Positions 7,529 through 15,071 of a DNA stretch of 64,000 bases are shown here, piece by piece. Source of the stretch: a virus; the IMG/VR virus record IMGVR_UViG_3300022745_000029, positions 1 through 64,000 of that record; one strand, written 5' to 3'. Position 1 is the first letter of the stretch; every line of letters begins with the position of its first letter. The notes under the pieces are model-generated. The model was not told where the DNA came from, did no database searches, and saw only the letters and a list, made by a program, of their open reading frames with translations. A program made the position numbers and the translations under genes.

Positions 7529-7689
7529 GCCTGGCGCTCCTGGGCGGCGCTGGTGAAGTGCTGCTCGGCAGCGGCGTCACGCTGGCGCTGGTTGTAGTCG
7601 TCGGCCCAGCGGTCGACCTGGTCGTTGACGTTGTCGGGGTCGTAGCCTTCCTCACGGAGGCGCTGCCGGATGGCGGCTTCATTGCTCAT
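7525..7689 (-). CDS. Small unknown helical protein (54 aa)
   Basis: The frame begins MSNEAAIRQRLREEGYDPDN at the ATG following a TTGGAGTCCAACC leader and ends in the ATGA overlap with the next gene. The 14-bp repeat at 7626-7639 encodes PDNV here. The composition is charged and helical. Confidence 0.6.
   Translation of the reverse strand: MSNEAAIRQRLREEGYDPDNVNDQVDRWADDYNQRQRDAAAEQHFTSAAQERQA
7626..7639 (+). repeat. 14-bp repeat copy
   Basis: In the 54-aa gene, same relation to its reading frame as the copy at 2127. Confidence 0.8.
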
Positions 7690-7724
7690 GGTTGGACTCC
7701 AAGGTTGTGCCTTTCGGCGGGGTT
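7690..7724 (-). promoter_or_regulatory. Hairpin/RBS leader
   Basis: A short stem GCC-GAAA-GGC (7718-7709) with a GNRA loop precedes TTGGAGTCCAACC and the ATG at 7689. The stem sequence differs from the other copies but pairing is kept. Confidence 0.5.
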
Positions 7725-7914
7725 AGGCTGGCCGGTTACGGTCGACCCACGCGAGCACCTCTCGTACAGTCTTGTGCGACCAGTCGGGATACTCGAAGTT
7801 GGGGATGAGCGAGTTGATCGCGTCGGCGAACATCTCGTCATCGTCGTAGAGGTCGGAGGTCTTCTCGCTGGGCATGAAGCGCTGCAGGTACTTGTAGGCG
7901 CGGTAGGGGCTCAT
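7723..7914 (-). CDS. Small unknown protein (63 aa)
   Basis: It begins MSPYRAYKYLQRFMPSEKTS after AAGGAGTCCAC and ends VREVLAWVDRNRPA. An acidic, aromatic middle (DLYDDDEMFADAINSLIP) is its only feature. Its ATG overlaps the preceding stop. Confidence 0.6.
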   Translation of the reverse strand: MSPYRAYKYLQRFMPSEKTSDLYDDDEMFADAINSLIPNFEYPDWSHKTVREVLAWVDRNRPA

Positions 7915-8120
7915 GTGGACTCCTTGAGTTGGACTGCGGGTTGCCAAGGGTTGCGGGGAGAAAACCCGTGCATTCTCAGCATGTCTGGAACGCTCGGGCT
8001 GCTGCAGAACGGAGGGGTATCCGGGCGCCCGCCCATCGTTCCACCGACCAGCTTGTGGCCGGTGGCGTCGTCGTGCAGGTTGTAGACGTGAAAGCGGGTG
8101 TTGTTGGTTTTTTCGGTCAT
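7911..8120 (-). CDS. Small unknown protein (69 aa)
   Basis: It is coupled by ATGA overlaps on both sides. The sequence starts MTEKTNNTRFHVYNLHDDA and is proline-rich toward the end. No family is recognised. Confidence 0.5.
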   Translation of the reverse strand: MTEKTNNTRFHVYNLHDDATGHKLVGGTMGGRPDTPPFCSSPSVPDMLRMHGFSPRNPWQPAVQLKEST

Positions 8121-8443
8121 GACAGCAGCTCCTCCGGAACGTCAACTTCTTCCCCGAGTTCGGAGACAACGTAGCAGCGCATGGCTGCTATCAGGGGTGT
8201 GGGGCCGTACCGCACGTGGTCGTCGCACTTCGCCGCCCACATGTCGAGCGCTGGCTGGTAGTACGTTTCTATCTTTTCCCGCTCAATGATCGGCCAGGCC
8301 AGCGCCGGGTCGGCGGAGTACGCGTATTCCCCCGCAAGGCTCAGGACAAAATCGTCGATGTCCTCGGACACCTCCTCCTCTAGCCTTGCCACCAGCCAGT
8401 CCAGCACGACGCCGGTGGCTTCGGATACTTTGATTTTGGTCAT
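8117..8443 (-). CDS. NinX-like protein (DUF2591 family)
   Basis: The 108-residue protein begins MTKIKVSEATGVVLDWLVAR and has the conserved order 'K-V-S-E...LDW.V', 'YSADPALAWPIIEREKI', then 'W.A' and an acidic tail. This matches my recollection of the phage DUF2591 family, found in ninX of lambdoid phages and of unknown role. Coupled overlaps on both sides place it in the leftward operon. Confidence 0.65.
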   Translation of the reverse strand: MTKIKVSEATGVVLDWLVARLEEEVSEDIDDFVLSLAGEYAYSADPALAWPIIEREKIETYYQPALDMWAAKCDDHVRYGPTPLIAAMRCYVVSELGEEVDVPEELLS

Positions 8444-8679
8444 TCAATGCCCCTTGTGTATTCGGTGTATGGGTTGCAGCCGTCGAGTTCTGCCTCCTCG
8501 TCGTATAGGCGCCCCCAGACCCAATCCCAGTAACCTTGGCGGGTGTACCCGTCCGCAACTTGGCACCGCCACTCCGCCGACGTGTACGCAGGGTGTTCGT
8601 CACCCACACTGGTCGGATCGTATTTGGCCTGTAACTCGGCTGCGGAGAGCCGGAAGTCGCCTATGTTCCACTGCGTCAT
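8440..8679 (-). CDS. Small unknown protein (79 aa)
   Basis: The ATG at 8679 overlaps the upstream TGA (TGATG). The protein starts MTQWNIGDFRLSAAELQAKY and includes the aromatic stretch GYTRQGYWDWVWGRLYDEEA. Function is unknown. Confidence 0.6.
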   Translation of the reverse strand: MTQWNIGDFRLSAAELQAKYDPTSVGDEHPAYTSAEWRCQVADGYTRQGYWDWVWGRLYDEEAELDGCNPYTEYTRGIE

Positions 8680-8855
8680 CAAGTTCTCCTCATGAGTTCC
8701 AACGTACGGACCCGACGCAGCTCAAGCTGGCAGTCGGTGTGGTACTGGAACAGGTTGGTGTAGTAGGCGGCGGGGTTGCCCGCCCGGTCTTTCTTGGCGC
8801 GCTCCGCTGCAGAGGGCACGAGCACAATCTCGCGGTTGCAGTGTTTGCACTTCAT
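8679..8855 (-). CDS. Small zinc-binding-type protein (58 aa)
   Basis: It starts MKCKHCNREIVLVPSAAERA behind TCTGGAGTTCGAGTC, a degenerate form of the left-arm leader. C3-x2-C6 together with H45-x3-C49 (YHTDCQ) could bind one zinc ion. The same frame is open upstream to 9014, but the leader and the overlapping stop of the other frame favour this start. Confidence 0.6.
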   Translation of the reverse strand: MKCKHCNREIVLVPSAAERAKKDRAGNPAAYYTNLFQYHTDCQLELRRVRTLELMRRT

Positions 8856-9011
8856 GACTCGAACTCCAGAGTTATGGGTGTGTCGCTGCGTGCGATGACG
8901 TTGACGTAGATGGGCAGTCGATCGAGCGGGTCTGCCGACATGCTCAAGGAGTTCTTGCCAGTCGTAGTTGAAGGCTTCGTTGTCTGCGCTGTAACAGTAT
9001 TCGACTGCCAT
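8852..9011 (-). pseudogene. Small phage protein apparently split by a frame change
   Basis: An ATG at 9011, overlapping the upstream stop, opens MAVEYCYSADNEAFNYDW and LLEHVG. From about 8941 another frame reads ADPLDRLPIYVNVIARSDTP and ends LEFES at a TGA (8852) that overlaps the next ATG. Each part is protein-like only in its own frame. A single-base indel would join them. An internal ATG at 8941 could alternatively start a separate 29-residue peptide. Confidence 0.45.
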
Positions 9012-9436
9012 CACGCACCTCCGTTCTTGGCGCGGAGGACGGCTTCAACAGCGTCTATCTGTGAGTCAAAAAGTCCGTGGTTAGCCCACAACACCGTTCT
9101 CTCCGCATCCGTCAACTCCACCCACCGCGCTGGCTTGGCATACCCGGCATCCACCACAGTGCGCCCGCGCTCTGCGGCACATGGCGGACATATAAGACAG
9201 CATTTGGTCGCTGTTCCTGCGGCACCGCCTTTCAGTGGGTAGTCTTCAATAATCGGGGTGCCAAGTGAACAGGGCTGACGCCACTCAGGCCAACACCTGT
9301 TAGGGTGCATGTCCAGCCACATTGCAGAGTGACACGGTTCTATCCAGTGATATTCCCAGCGCCCACCAAACCAGCGGCGATACCACTGAAAACGGCTAAG
9401 GGCGTGCTTAAAAAAGAAGCTCCGAAAGATGTTCAT
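9011..9436 (-). CDS. Unknown Trp/Cys-rich protein (141 aa)
   Basis: It begins MNIFRSFFFKHALSRFQWY and is unusually rich in Trp and Cys, including CCLICPPCAAERGRTVVDAG, which looks like a metal site. The C-terminal half (WVELTDAERTVLWANHGLF, AVEAVLRAKN) resembles small phage proteins of unknown role. Base composition around it is lower in GC than its neighbours, which may indicate recent acquisition. Confidence 0.6.
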   Translation of the reverse strand: MNIFRSFFFKHALSRFQWYRRWFGGRWEYHWIEPCHSAMWLDMHPNRCWPEWRQPCSLGTPIIEDYPLKGGAAGTATKCCLICPPCAAERGRTVVDAGYAKPARWVELTDAERTVLWANHGLFDSQIDAVEAVLRAKNGGA

Positions 9437-10371
9437 CACGCACCGCCTTTCTTCGCCTCTGCCTCTGCTGCGATTCGCAAATTTTCCCAAAGCTTCCAAG
9501 TTTGAGAGCCAATTGCGTAGCTGTGCAGTCCACAGCTGACTGCGTGTTCTTCATTGCTAAGAAGCGCCTCTACCGCCTCCAGCAGCCGCGCATTCACCGG
9601 CTCTGGCTGTGCTGGCGTAGCGTCGTCAAGCAGCGCCTCGAATTGCTGATTGAGTCGCCTGAGCAGTGGCAGCGCTGCATCGTTCAAAAGTGCCAGCGCC
9701 TGATCCCTTGAAAAAGTGGGACGCTTGTCGGGCTGTGCTGGCGTGTGCGCGTCGTACCCCTTGCAATGCCCAGCGTAAAAGATGCGCCTGTTGACCGCGC
9801 TATCAAGCTGCGGACGTGCTTCAAAGTATTTGTCCGAGGCGGCATTGAAATGGCCCTCGCGTACTGCTAGATACTGCTCATGCGTAGGCTGTGCTGGCGC
9901 TACGGAAAAAATAAGGCCACGCGCCCACTTTGCACCCTCAATGTAGGCATGTATCTCGGTCGCCCACCATGTTGGATTAGCTGCCTTGGCATGCCTTTCA
10001 ATTTCAGCGTCTGTTGATAAGGAAGGTACGCCCGGCGCTGCCGTGCGCTCACCACGGTTGAAAAGCATCATGGCGAAATTGCCAACATCAACCGGGTCGC
10101 CCTTGGGGATGTGGGCGACAAGCATGGATTGGAGGCGCTCCGTGGGGCAATCAACCTTGTCATCCCAACCGCAGTAGCCCTTTGCCCGTTGTGCAGCCAT
10201 CTTGGCTTTCATGGCCTCTGCAAAAGCATCCACAGCGGCATCGTCGGGGTGTTGTGCTGGCGCTGCTGTGAGCGCTTCCAGTGCGTCGGCGGCTTCAAGC
10301 AAAAGTAAATGATCGGCGCTGGTGCCGTCGCCCAGACGCAGCCGTGCAATCAGGTCTTTGTGGTTAGTCAT
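9436..10371 (-). CDS. Modular unknown phage protein (311 aa)
   Basis: It begins MTNHKDLIARLRLGDGTSAD and contains several 'PAQPxxx' linkers (TAAPAQHPDD, APAQPTHEQY, TPAQPDKRPTFSRDQALALL, TPAQPEPVNARLLEAVEALL) separating short helical modules. The order is typical of phage-encoded proteins that pool small conserved segments such as 'FAEAMKAKMAAQRAKGY' and 'DAEIERHAKAANPTWW'. Function is unknown. The start overlaps the previous stop by eight bases. Confidence 0.65.
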   Translation of the reverse strand: MTNHKDLIARLRLGDGTSADHLLLLEAADALEALTAAPAQHPDDAAVDAFAEAMKAKMAAQRAKGYCGWDDKVDCPTERLQSMLVAHIPKGDPVDVGNFAMMLFNRGERTAAPGVPSLSTDAEIERHAKAANPTWWATEIHAYIEGAKWARGLIFSVAPAQPTHEQYLAVREGHFNAASDKYFEARPQLDSAVNRRIFYAGHCKGYDAHTPAQPDKRPTFSRDQALALLNDAALPLLRRLNQQFEALLDDATPAQPEPVNARLLEAVEALLSNEEHAVSCGLHSYAIGSQTWKLWENLRIAAEAEAKKGGA

Positions 10372-10567
10372 CAAGCATCTCCGAAGTAAACACGCCTTGC
10401 CAGTAAGCGGCACCCATTGTTTCCACATGCGCCGCGTTGAGAACATCGTTGATTTTTTCTAGGCATCCTCGCAGTTTTATCGTCGGGCCATTCCTGCCAT
10501 GCAAAGACTCAATGTCTTTCAGAGCGATTTCAGCCGAAACGATCAACGGTAGTTTTGGTGAAGTCAT
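10364..10567 (-). CDS. Small unknown protein (67 aa)
   Basis: It starts MTSPKLPLIVSAEIALKDIE and ends AYWQGVFTSEMLDD. The composition is mixed alpha/beta. It lies between two genes that both begin with 'DLIARLR'-type sequences. Confidence 0.55.
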   Translation of the reverse strand: MTSPKLPLIVSAEIALKDIESLHGRNGPTIKLRGCLEKINDVLNAAHVETMGAAYWQGVFTSEMLDD

Positions 10568-10568
10568 A

Positions 10569-10692
10569 TCAGTTCCTAAAACAAGCCACAATAAAAAGCA
10601 GGCACAGCACCGCCAGCCCGATGCCGAATACAAGCCCGAATGCGCATCCGAAAAGCGCGCAGCCGCGCTATCAGGTCTTTGAGGTCAGTCAT
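10569..10692 (-). pseudogene. Small membrane peptide, apparently frame-disrupted
   Basis: The ATG at 10692 opens MTDLKDLIARLR, identical in 'KDLIARLR' to the 311-aa protein. After codon 12 the frame becomes Arg-rich and stops at 10576. The frame one base over reads a membrane helix, GLVFGIGLAVLCLLFIVACF, and stops at 10569, two bases before the next ATG. A one-base deletion would restore a small membrane protein of about 40 residues. Confidence 0.4.
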
Positions 10693-10868
10693 TCAATCTC
10701 CTCCAAGAGAAAAACGGCAAACCAATCCTGCGCGTCCGAGAGTGTTTCTCGCTTTCGAGCAATGGTGTCCTCGCGGCCCCCAAACCCCAAACTGCGCTCC
10801 GCTTCTGCAATACGGTCTTGATGCTCTTTAATGCGTTCCATTGCCCTGAGAAGTTGCCCGTATGTCAT
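10689..10868 (-). CDS. Small helical protein (59 aa)
   Basis: The frame reads MTYGQLLRAMERIKEHQDRI and ends DWFAVFLLEEIE, with ATGA-type overlaps to both neighbours. It is predicted to be mostly helical and may form a coiled coil. Function is unknown. Confidence 0.6.
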   Translation of the reverse strand: MTYGQLLRAMERIKEHQDRIAEAERSLGFGGREDTIARKRETLSDAQDWFAVFLLEEIE

Positions 10869-11326
10869 GCTTGTCCTTTCAGTGCGGCCTCGATGGCGCG
10901 GGCGAACTCGTAGTCGCCACCTGCACGACCTGTGTTGTATCGCTGCGCAATTTGCTCAATTTGCGCATCCGTCAGGCTTGCGGCTGGGTGGGTGTAGAGC
11001 TTGACTCTTGTGTTCTTTCCGTTAAGAAAATCTCCGGGGTTATTTCCCGAGTAAAGCAACACTTCCCGACACCAGTGTTTCCCGTTTTCCGCCGGCAAGA
11101 GATGATTTTTGTGCACTTCCGCCACCGGCTCCCCCTCCGCCAGCACCGATGCGCGGCCTGCGTCGTAGGCTGTGCGCATTGCCTTGCGTGTGTTTTCTGG
11201 CGAAATCGTTGCGCAATGTGGCTCGTAGTTTTCTGACAGACTTCTGTACTCTGAGCCTTGAGGGCCGTTTATCAGAGCCGTTGGGGACGCTTCCGGCAGC
11301 GGCAGCTTGTCTGCTGGGTGTGTCAT
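10865..11326 (-). CDS. Unknown phage protein (153 aa)
   Basis: It begins MTHPADKLPLPEASPTALI, chosen because the ATG overlaps the stop of the upstream 55-aa gene. It contains EVHKNHLLPAENGKHWCREV and LYTHPAASLTDAQIEQIAQ. The 'KLYTHPA' plus 'LTDAQIEQIA' pattern occurs at the C-terminus of many phage proteins of unknown function. Nothing catalytic is seen. Confidence 0.62.
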   Translation of the reverse strand: MTHPADKLPLPEASPTALINGPQGSEYRSLSENYEPHCATISPENTRKAMRTAYDAGRASVLAEGEPVAEVHKNHLLPAENGKHWCREVLLYSGNNPGDFLNGKNTRVKLYTHPAASLTDAQIEQIAQRYNTGRAGGDYEFARAIEAALKGQA

Positions 11327-11490
11327 TTCGCCCTCCAATCCACCGAGGGCCGCGAGCGGTGCAGAACCCACTTGTGGCCAAGGTTGCGCACGGCTTTGAC
11401 CCAGGCGCGCTGGTTGCGACGATTGACCTCGCGCGGAACGAGGTCGGAACAGAAGTGGCGGCGCACGCGGCGCAGGAGTGTGGTGTTCAT
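11323..11490 (-). CDS. Small basic protein (55 aa)
   Basis: The frame begins MNTTLLRRVRRHFCSDLVPR and ends HRSRPSVDWRAK, with a strong excess of Arg and overlaps of four bases at both ends. A nucleic-acid-binding role is possible but not shown. Confidence 0.6.
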   Translation of the reverse strand: MNTTLLRRVRRHFCSDLVPREVNRRNQRAWVKAVRNLGHKWVLHRSRPSVDWRAK

Positions 11491-12668
11491 GCTGGCACCT
11501 CCGGCACGGTCAGGCCGACCTCCACACGAATGTCCACACGGATGGCGTCGATCTCTTCCTTCTCGCTGGCGCGGTCACGCGCCAGGCACTTGAGCACCTC
11601 GATGACCTGGTCGGCGCGGTTGGCGCCGGGGATGCTCTCCGGGCGCCACGGCGTGTTCTCGCCGATCCAATCGAGCACGCGGTCGAGGCCGTCGGGGGCC
11701 TTGTCAATCACGCTGTCGCCCTCGGTGAGCTGGACAGTGACTGCCTCGTTTTCGGCGCACGGCGCGTCGCCGATCTCCTCAATCGCGTCGTAAGGAGACT
11801 CGTGCCACTTGTGGGGAGAGTCTGTGCCGTCCGCACGCAGGGAGTGAGCACCGGTGTAGTCGCCCAAGCCCCGGGTCCAGTACACGTGCTCAGGGTAGGA
11901 CAGGTTGGCCCCCATCTTTAAGCACTCAACCGTCTGCCCGTTGCGCAGGCGGTAGGCCTTGCCGACCTGCATGCGCAGGGGCTTGGGTGCCGGGGTTGGG
12001 GCGGCTTCGCTGTCTGTGGCGTTGTCGCTGACGCTGACGTTGTCGGGGTCCTCCTTCTGCAGACGCTCGACGAGGTCAAACGGGTGGTCAACGCCCTCCG
12101 CCGCCCAGCGGCCTGACGCGGTAATGTACCGCCGAACGCCCCCCGACGCCCTGAAGGCGTAGGGTCCGATTTCGTCCTCATCGAACTCCACACACTCGAC
12201 AACGGCGCCGTCACGGCGGCGGTAGATGCCGCCGACTTCCATGATGAAGGCGGGTGAGGTTTCCGCCACAGGCTCCTCCGGCTTGGCCACGACCTCCTGC
12301 AGGATGCTGTGGCCATTCGTGTGGCTGTACCCATAGCAACAAACACCACTCGCCGTGTACCAGAAGCCGTTGGACAGGAGAAAGTCGCCGTAACCGTCTG
12401 GCCCGTCCGGCGCCGTCACCACGTCGCCGACGAACGTCATGTAGGTGCCGCCCTCGCGCAGGGTCAGGACTTCATGTACGAGGCTCGGGCCGTTCAGCGG
12501 GCCGGTGTCCCCGTGACAGACACCGTGGTCGTCATAGGTGTACCTGCCCCCCGCCCACGTGTGGTCTCCAGAGCGCGAGTCACTCGACGTGTGCGGCTTG
12601 ACCTGCACTTGGTCACCGTCGCGGGAAAGGTAGGTCGCGCCTTCGCGCAATTGCAGTTTGCTGCTCAT
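11487..12668 (-). CDS. Unknown protein built of four related repeats (393 aa)
   Basis: The start MSSKLQLREGATYLSRDG follows TTGGAGTCCAACTTT. Four segments share the pattern 'xxxGxxYxxRxGxxVxx...[FY]...GxxxxDxxxHPxDL': about residues 5-60 (REGATYLSRDGDQVQV), 75-130 (LREGGTYMTFVGDVV), 150-215 (MEVGGIYRRRDGAVVECVEF) and 245-310 (MQVGKAYRLRNGQTVECLKM). The last two are best conserved. A helical C-terminal domain of 80 residues follows. The repeats look like small beta-barrel or SH3-like units. Function is unknown. The 14-bp repeat at 12035 encodes PDNV in the linker after the third unit. Confidence 0.7.
   Translation of the reverse strand: MSSKLQLREGATYLSRDGDQVQVKPHTSSDSRSGDHTWAGGRYTYDDHGVCHGDTGPLNGPSLVHEVLTLREGGTYMTFVGDVVTAPDGPDGYGDFLLSNGFWYTASGVCCYGYSHTNGHSILQEVVAKPEEPVAETSPAFIMEVGGIYRRRDGAVVECVEFDEDEIGPYAFRASGGVRRYITASGRWAAEGVDHPFDLVERLQKEDPDNVSVSDNATDSEAAPTPAPKPLRMQVGKAYRLRNGQTVECLKMGANLSYPEHVYWTRGLGDYTGAHSLRADGTDSPHKWHESPYDAIEEIGDAPCAENEAVTVQLTEGDSVIDKAPDGLDRVLDWIGENTPWRPESIPGANRADQVIEVLKCLARDRASEKEEIDAIRVDIRVEVGLTVPEVPA
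12035..12048 (+). repeat. 14-bp repeat copy
   Basis: In a Ser/Asp-rich linker of the four-repeat gene. Confidence 0.8.
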
Positions 12669-12705
12669 AAAGTTGGACTCCAAGGTTGCGGCCCAAGGTG
12701 GGCCA
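12669..12705 (-). promoter_or_regulatory. Hairpin/RBS leader of the four-repeat gene
   Basis: A perfect stem GGCCCA-CCT-TGGGCC (12704-12690) is followed by TTGGAGTCCAA before the ATG at 12668. Upstream, 12706-12809 has no gene and is comparatively AT-rich. Confidence 0.65.
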
Positions 12706-12809
12706 AATGCCGGTGTGTCACCAGCGAGGCGAATCTTCACACGAAGATATTACAAATTGGCGACTCTTAAACGGAATTAAGGACTTTTAAGGTTTCTTAC
12801 TGCAGGTGT

Positions 12810-13052
12810 TCAGGCTGTACTCAGCTTGTCATGGCAAGCGCCCCACGTGTGGGTGTCCCCGTGCCTGACAAGCGTGGAGCCGTCCGCGAACTCCATGCGG
12901 GTCAGACACTCCGCCGTCTGACCCAGCGTGTCGTTCAGGTCTTCGTACTCCACTGCCTTGGCGTAGAACGAGGCCCCGATGACCCTGGCCATCTGCTCGG
13001 TCAAACTCGCTGCGCCGTTGATGCGATCTGCGTGAACTTGTGCTGTGCTCAC
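12810..13052 (-). CDS. Small unknown protein (80 aa)
   Basis: It starts with GTG at 13052, four bases after the upstream stop, and reads MSTAQVHADRINGAASLTEQ, ending WGACHDKLSTA. Function is unknown. Confidence 0.55.
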   Translation of the reverse strand: MSTAQVHADRINGAASLTEQMARVIGASFYAKAVEYEDLNDTLGQTAECLTRMEFADGSTLVRHGDTHTWGACHDKLSTA

Positions 13053-13055
13053 GGC

Positions 13056-13217
13056 TCAGTACCCCTCGAACATGCCAAGCGTGATGAAGTGCGCGAATTC
13101 GCGCCCCAAGTCGTAGGCCTCGATCAAGCCGTAATCGAAATAGGCCCGCGTGTAGTCGCTGCGGAATTCAGCGAAACCGGTCAGGAAGGCGCAGATGCGC
13201 TGGATTTCGTAGAACAT
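13056..13217 (-). CDS. Small unknown protein (53 aa)
   Basis: The frame reads MFYEIQRICAFLTGFAEFRS and ends FITLGMFEGY. It is rich in aromatic residues and preceded by AAGGAGACTTGAC. Confidence 0.5.
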   Translation of the reverse strand: MFYEIQRICAFLTGFAEFRSDYTRAYFDYGLIEAYDLGREFAHFITLGMFEGY

Positions 13218-13228
13218 GTCAAGTCTCC

Positions 13229-13279
13229 TTACAGGTTGTAGGTCTTGCGGAATTGCTCGATGGTTTTCGCCTCGGCCAT
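13229..13279 (-). CDS. Possible 16-residue peptide
   Basis: An ATG two bases after the upstream stop, with GGAG seven bases before it, encodes MAEAKTIEQFRKTYNL. It is in operon position, but the shortness makes it uncertain. Confidence 0.3.
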   Translation of the reverse strand: MAEAKTIEQFRKTYNL

Positions 13280-13280
13280 G

Positions 13281-13574
13281 TCAGGGCTCCACGCCGCCAA
13301 GCCTGGCGGCGCGCGCCTTCAGCTCGCACAGCTCTTCGTCGAGCCTGGCGATGACGCGGCAGGCATCGGAAAGCTCATCTTCGAGGCTACCCACACACCC
13401 CAGAAGGTTCAGCACCACAAGGGTGAGCACCGGCGCCAGTTCGCCTGGGTGAAGGTGGAGCCCTTCCAGGTACGGCCGCACCTCCTCCATCGACCCCGTC
13501 CGTAGGGTGTCAGGGTCCGCGAACCCGAATTCCGTCCACCCGCTGAACCACTCCACTGGCGGATACGCGCTCAC
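13281..13574 (-). CDS. Unknown protein (97 aa)
   Basis: It begins MSAYPPVEWFSGWTEFGFAD and ends with a helical, probably coiled-coil segment (ACRVIARLDEELCELKARAA). A hydrophobic stretch LAPVLTLVVLNLLGCVG lies in the middle. The start overlaps the upstream stop by four bases. Confidence 0.6.
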   Translation of the reverse strand: MSAYPPVEWFSGWTEFGFADPDTLRTGSMEEVRPYLEGLHLHPGELAPVLTLVVLNLLGCVGSLEDELSDACRVIARLDEELCELKARAARLGGVEP

Positions 13575-14059
13575 TTCACACCGCCTTCCGCGCCACAGTC
13601 CATCGCGTCGTCATCCCACTCGCTGGCCAACTTCTTGATCGTGCTGTCGTAGCCCGAGGCGAACGCCTCCAGCACGGGCAGGAGGAAGTCGCCGGCGTGC
13701 TTGATCGACAGCTCGGCGATCAGGGCCTTGGCGGTGATGCCGTAGCGGCGGTACAGGCTCGGGACGATGGCGGCAAATGGGGCGTACTCGCCGCGCAGCT
13801 CGCGCAGGTCGGGGTCGATGACTTCGAGGTGGGCGCGGACGGGCGTCCTGCCGTTCTGGCCAGGCTGCCCCAGTTCCAGATCGAGCTCGACGATGTTCCC
13901 ATTGGCCATGCGGAATTCGAGTTCGACGACGCGCCGGGGCTTGATCTGTGCGGCGGAGTTGAAGAGCTCAAGGATTGAGAAGTGCGCGGTGGTCTCCACC
14001 GGCGTTGACGTTGTCGGGGCGCGCACAGAGACGAGCACACCGTGCAAGGGTGATTCCAT
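13571..14059 (-). CDS. Unknown protein (162 aa)
   Basis: The start MESPLHGVLVSVRAP follows TTGGAGTCCAACATG. The residues TTSTP at 16-20 are encoded by a copy of the 14-bp repeat (14006-14019), suggesting the site is tolerated in the coding sequence. The middle is beta-rich (RVVELEFRMANGNIVELDLE) and the end helical with an acidic tail. Function is unknown. Confidence 0.65.
   Translation of the reverse strand: MESPLHGVLVSVRAPTTSTPVETTAHFSILELFNSAAQIKPRRVVELEFRMANGNIVELDLELGQPGQNGRTPVRAHLEVIDPDLRELRGEYAPFAAIVPSLYRRYGITAKALIAELSIKHAGDFLLPVLEAFASGYDSTIKKLASEWDDDAMDCGAEGGVK
14006..14019 (+). repeat. 14-bp repeat copy
   Basis: In the 162-aa gene near its N-terminus, read in a different frame (TTSTP). 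Confidence 0.8.
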
Positions 14060-14096
14060 GTTGGACTCCAAAGTTGTGGGGCAAGGTGCCCCGGGG
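14060..14096 (-). promoter_or_regulatory. Hairpin/RBS leader
   Basis: A perfect stem GGGGCA-CCT-TGCCCC (14092-14078) begins right after the upstream TAA and is followed by TTTGGAGTCCAACATG. Confidence 0.65.
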
Positions 14097-14576
14097 TTAC
14101 TTCTGCGTGCAGAGGGCGATCGCGAGGGTGAAGAGGCAGGCGCGATCGTCCGGGCGCCCCAGGCAGCCCCAGTGCTCAAGCGCCGCGCCCTTCGTCATGG
14201 CGACCCGGCGCCCCGCGTAGAACCGCCCCGCGTTCGACATCCACAGCCCGTAGTATTCACGGGCAATGAGGGTGCCGGCCACGCCGAAGGCGTGGGTGAG
14301 CTTGGGCACCTCCGCTCGGGGGTTGAGCACCAGGGAGCCCCCCACCTTGGCGAGGCTTGGCAGGTTCGCCTTTGCCTGGATAACGCAGCGGGCGCCTACC
14401 TCGGTGAGCAGAGGGGCGTCGAACTTATTGAAGATGAAAAGGTCGCCGCCGACTTTGACGAGGTTGGGCATGCTCGCCGAGACCACCATATCCAGGGTCC
14501 CCCGGACTTCAGTCAGCCCGGCGGCGTACTTGCGGTTTTTCTTGGTGACGATGAGGTCACCCTCGTGAATGGTCAT
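14097..14576 (-). CDS. LRR/beta-solenoid-like protein (159 aa)
   Basis: Three or four repeats of about 20-22 residues follow the pattern 'LPxLxKVGGxLxIx': SMPNLVKVGGDLFIFNKFDA, LLTEVGARCVIQAKA, NLPSLAKVGGSLVLNPRAEV, and PKLTHAFGVAGTLIARE. This suggests a short parallel beta structure like a leucine-rich or BspA-type repeat protein. The C-terminus (LEHWGCLGRPDDRACLFTLA) is separate. The start is behind TTGGAGTCCAACATG. Binding a protein partner is plausible but not demonstrated. Confidence 0.65.
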   Translation of the reverse strand: MTIHEGDLIVTKKNRKYAAGLTEVRGTLDMVVSASMPNLVKVGGDLFIFNKFDAPLLTEVGARCVIQAKANLPSLAKVGGSLVLNPRAEVPKLTHAFGVAGTLIAREYYGLWMSNAGRFYAGRRVAMTKGAALEHWGCLGRPDDRACLFTLAIALCTQK

Positions 14577-15071
14577 GTTGGACTCCAAAGTGGTGGGCAA
14601 GGTGCAGCAAAGCGCTGCGGAAGTGGCTCAAGTGAGCCGGGAACGGGAGTGTAGACGTTGTCGGGGCGGTGCCGTTGACGTTGTCGGGGCAAGCTCGAAA
14701 GTGCATAAAAGCCTTGCGGGACAAGCACTTACAGAATTGGGCACCCCTAGACCTACGTTTTACAGGGGAAACGAGGTAAGTGCCCTTTTCTTTCAAAAGT
14801 CATTTCACATTATGAAATCACTTTTGAAAAAATACCTGAATCATTAAAAAAAAAACAGTCTTCATTTTTGAACCCTCTAAATCTTCAAGCACTTGTCAGG
14901 CAACAGAAATTTGGCACTTGACTAAAAAGGGTCGAGTACTACAAATTTCCAAGGGGTACTACTTTTTTGAGCAAGATTCTTGCTTTACAATCGTCATAAA
15001 TAGTGCTCACTCACTTTAAAAATGATAGCAAAACACCGTTTCGGCAAGAATCGTGCCAGCTTGAGTAGGGC
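14577..15071. other. AT-rich non-coding region between leftward genes
   Basis: No convincing gene is seen. The first 40 bases are a leader copy with a weak stem. Two copies of the 14-bp repeat lie at 14653 and 14676. From about 14790 the sequence is far more AT-rich than the genome, with runs of A and T. Two direct repeats, GAGTACTAC (14934-14942) and GGGTACTAC (14954-14962), are 20 bp apart, about two helical turns, and could be operator half-sites. Confidence 0.5.
14653..14689 (+). repeat. Two 14-bp repeat copies 23 bp apart
   Basis: AGACGTTGTCGGGG (14653, one mismatch) and the exact form (14676) in the non-coding region. Confidence 0.8.

Noticed and set aside
14557-14796. A 79-codon minus-strand frame in the AT-rich region
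   Set aside because: It would need a TTG start, runs through two 14-bp repeats and a leader, and looks non-coding.
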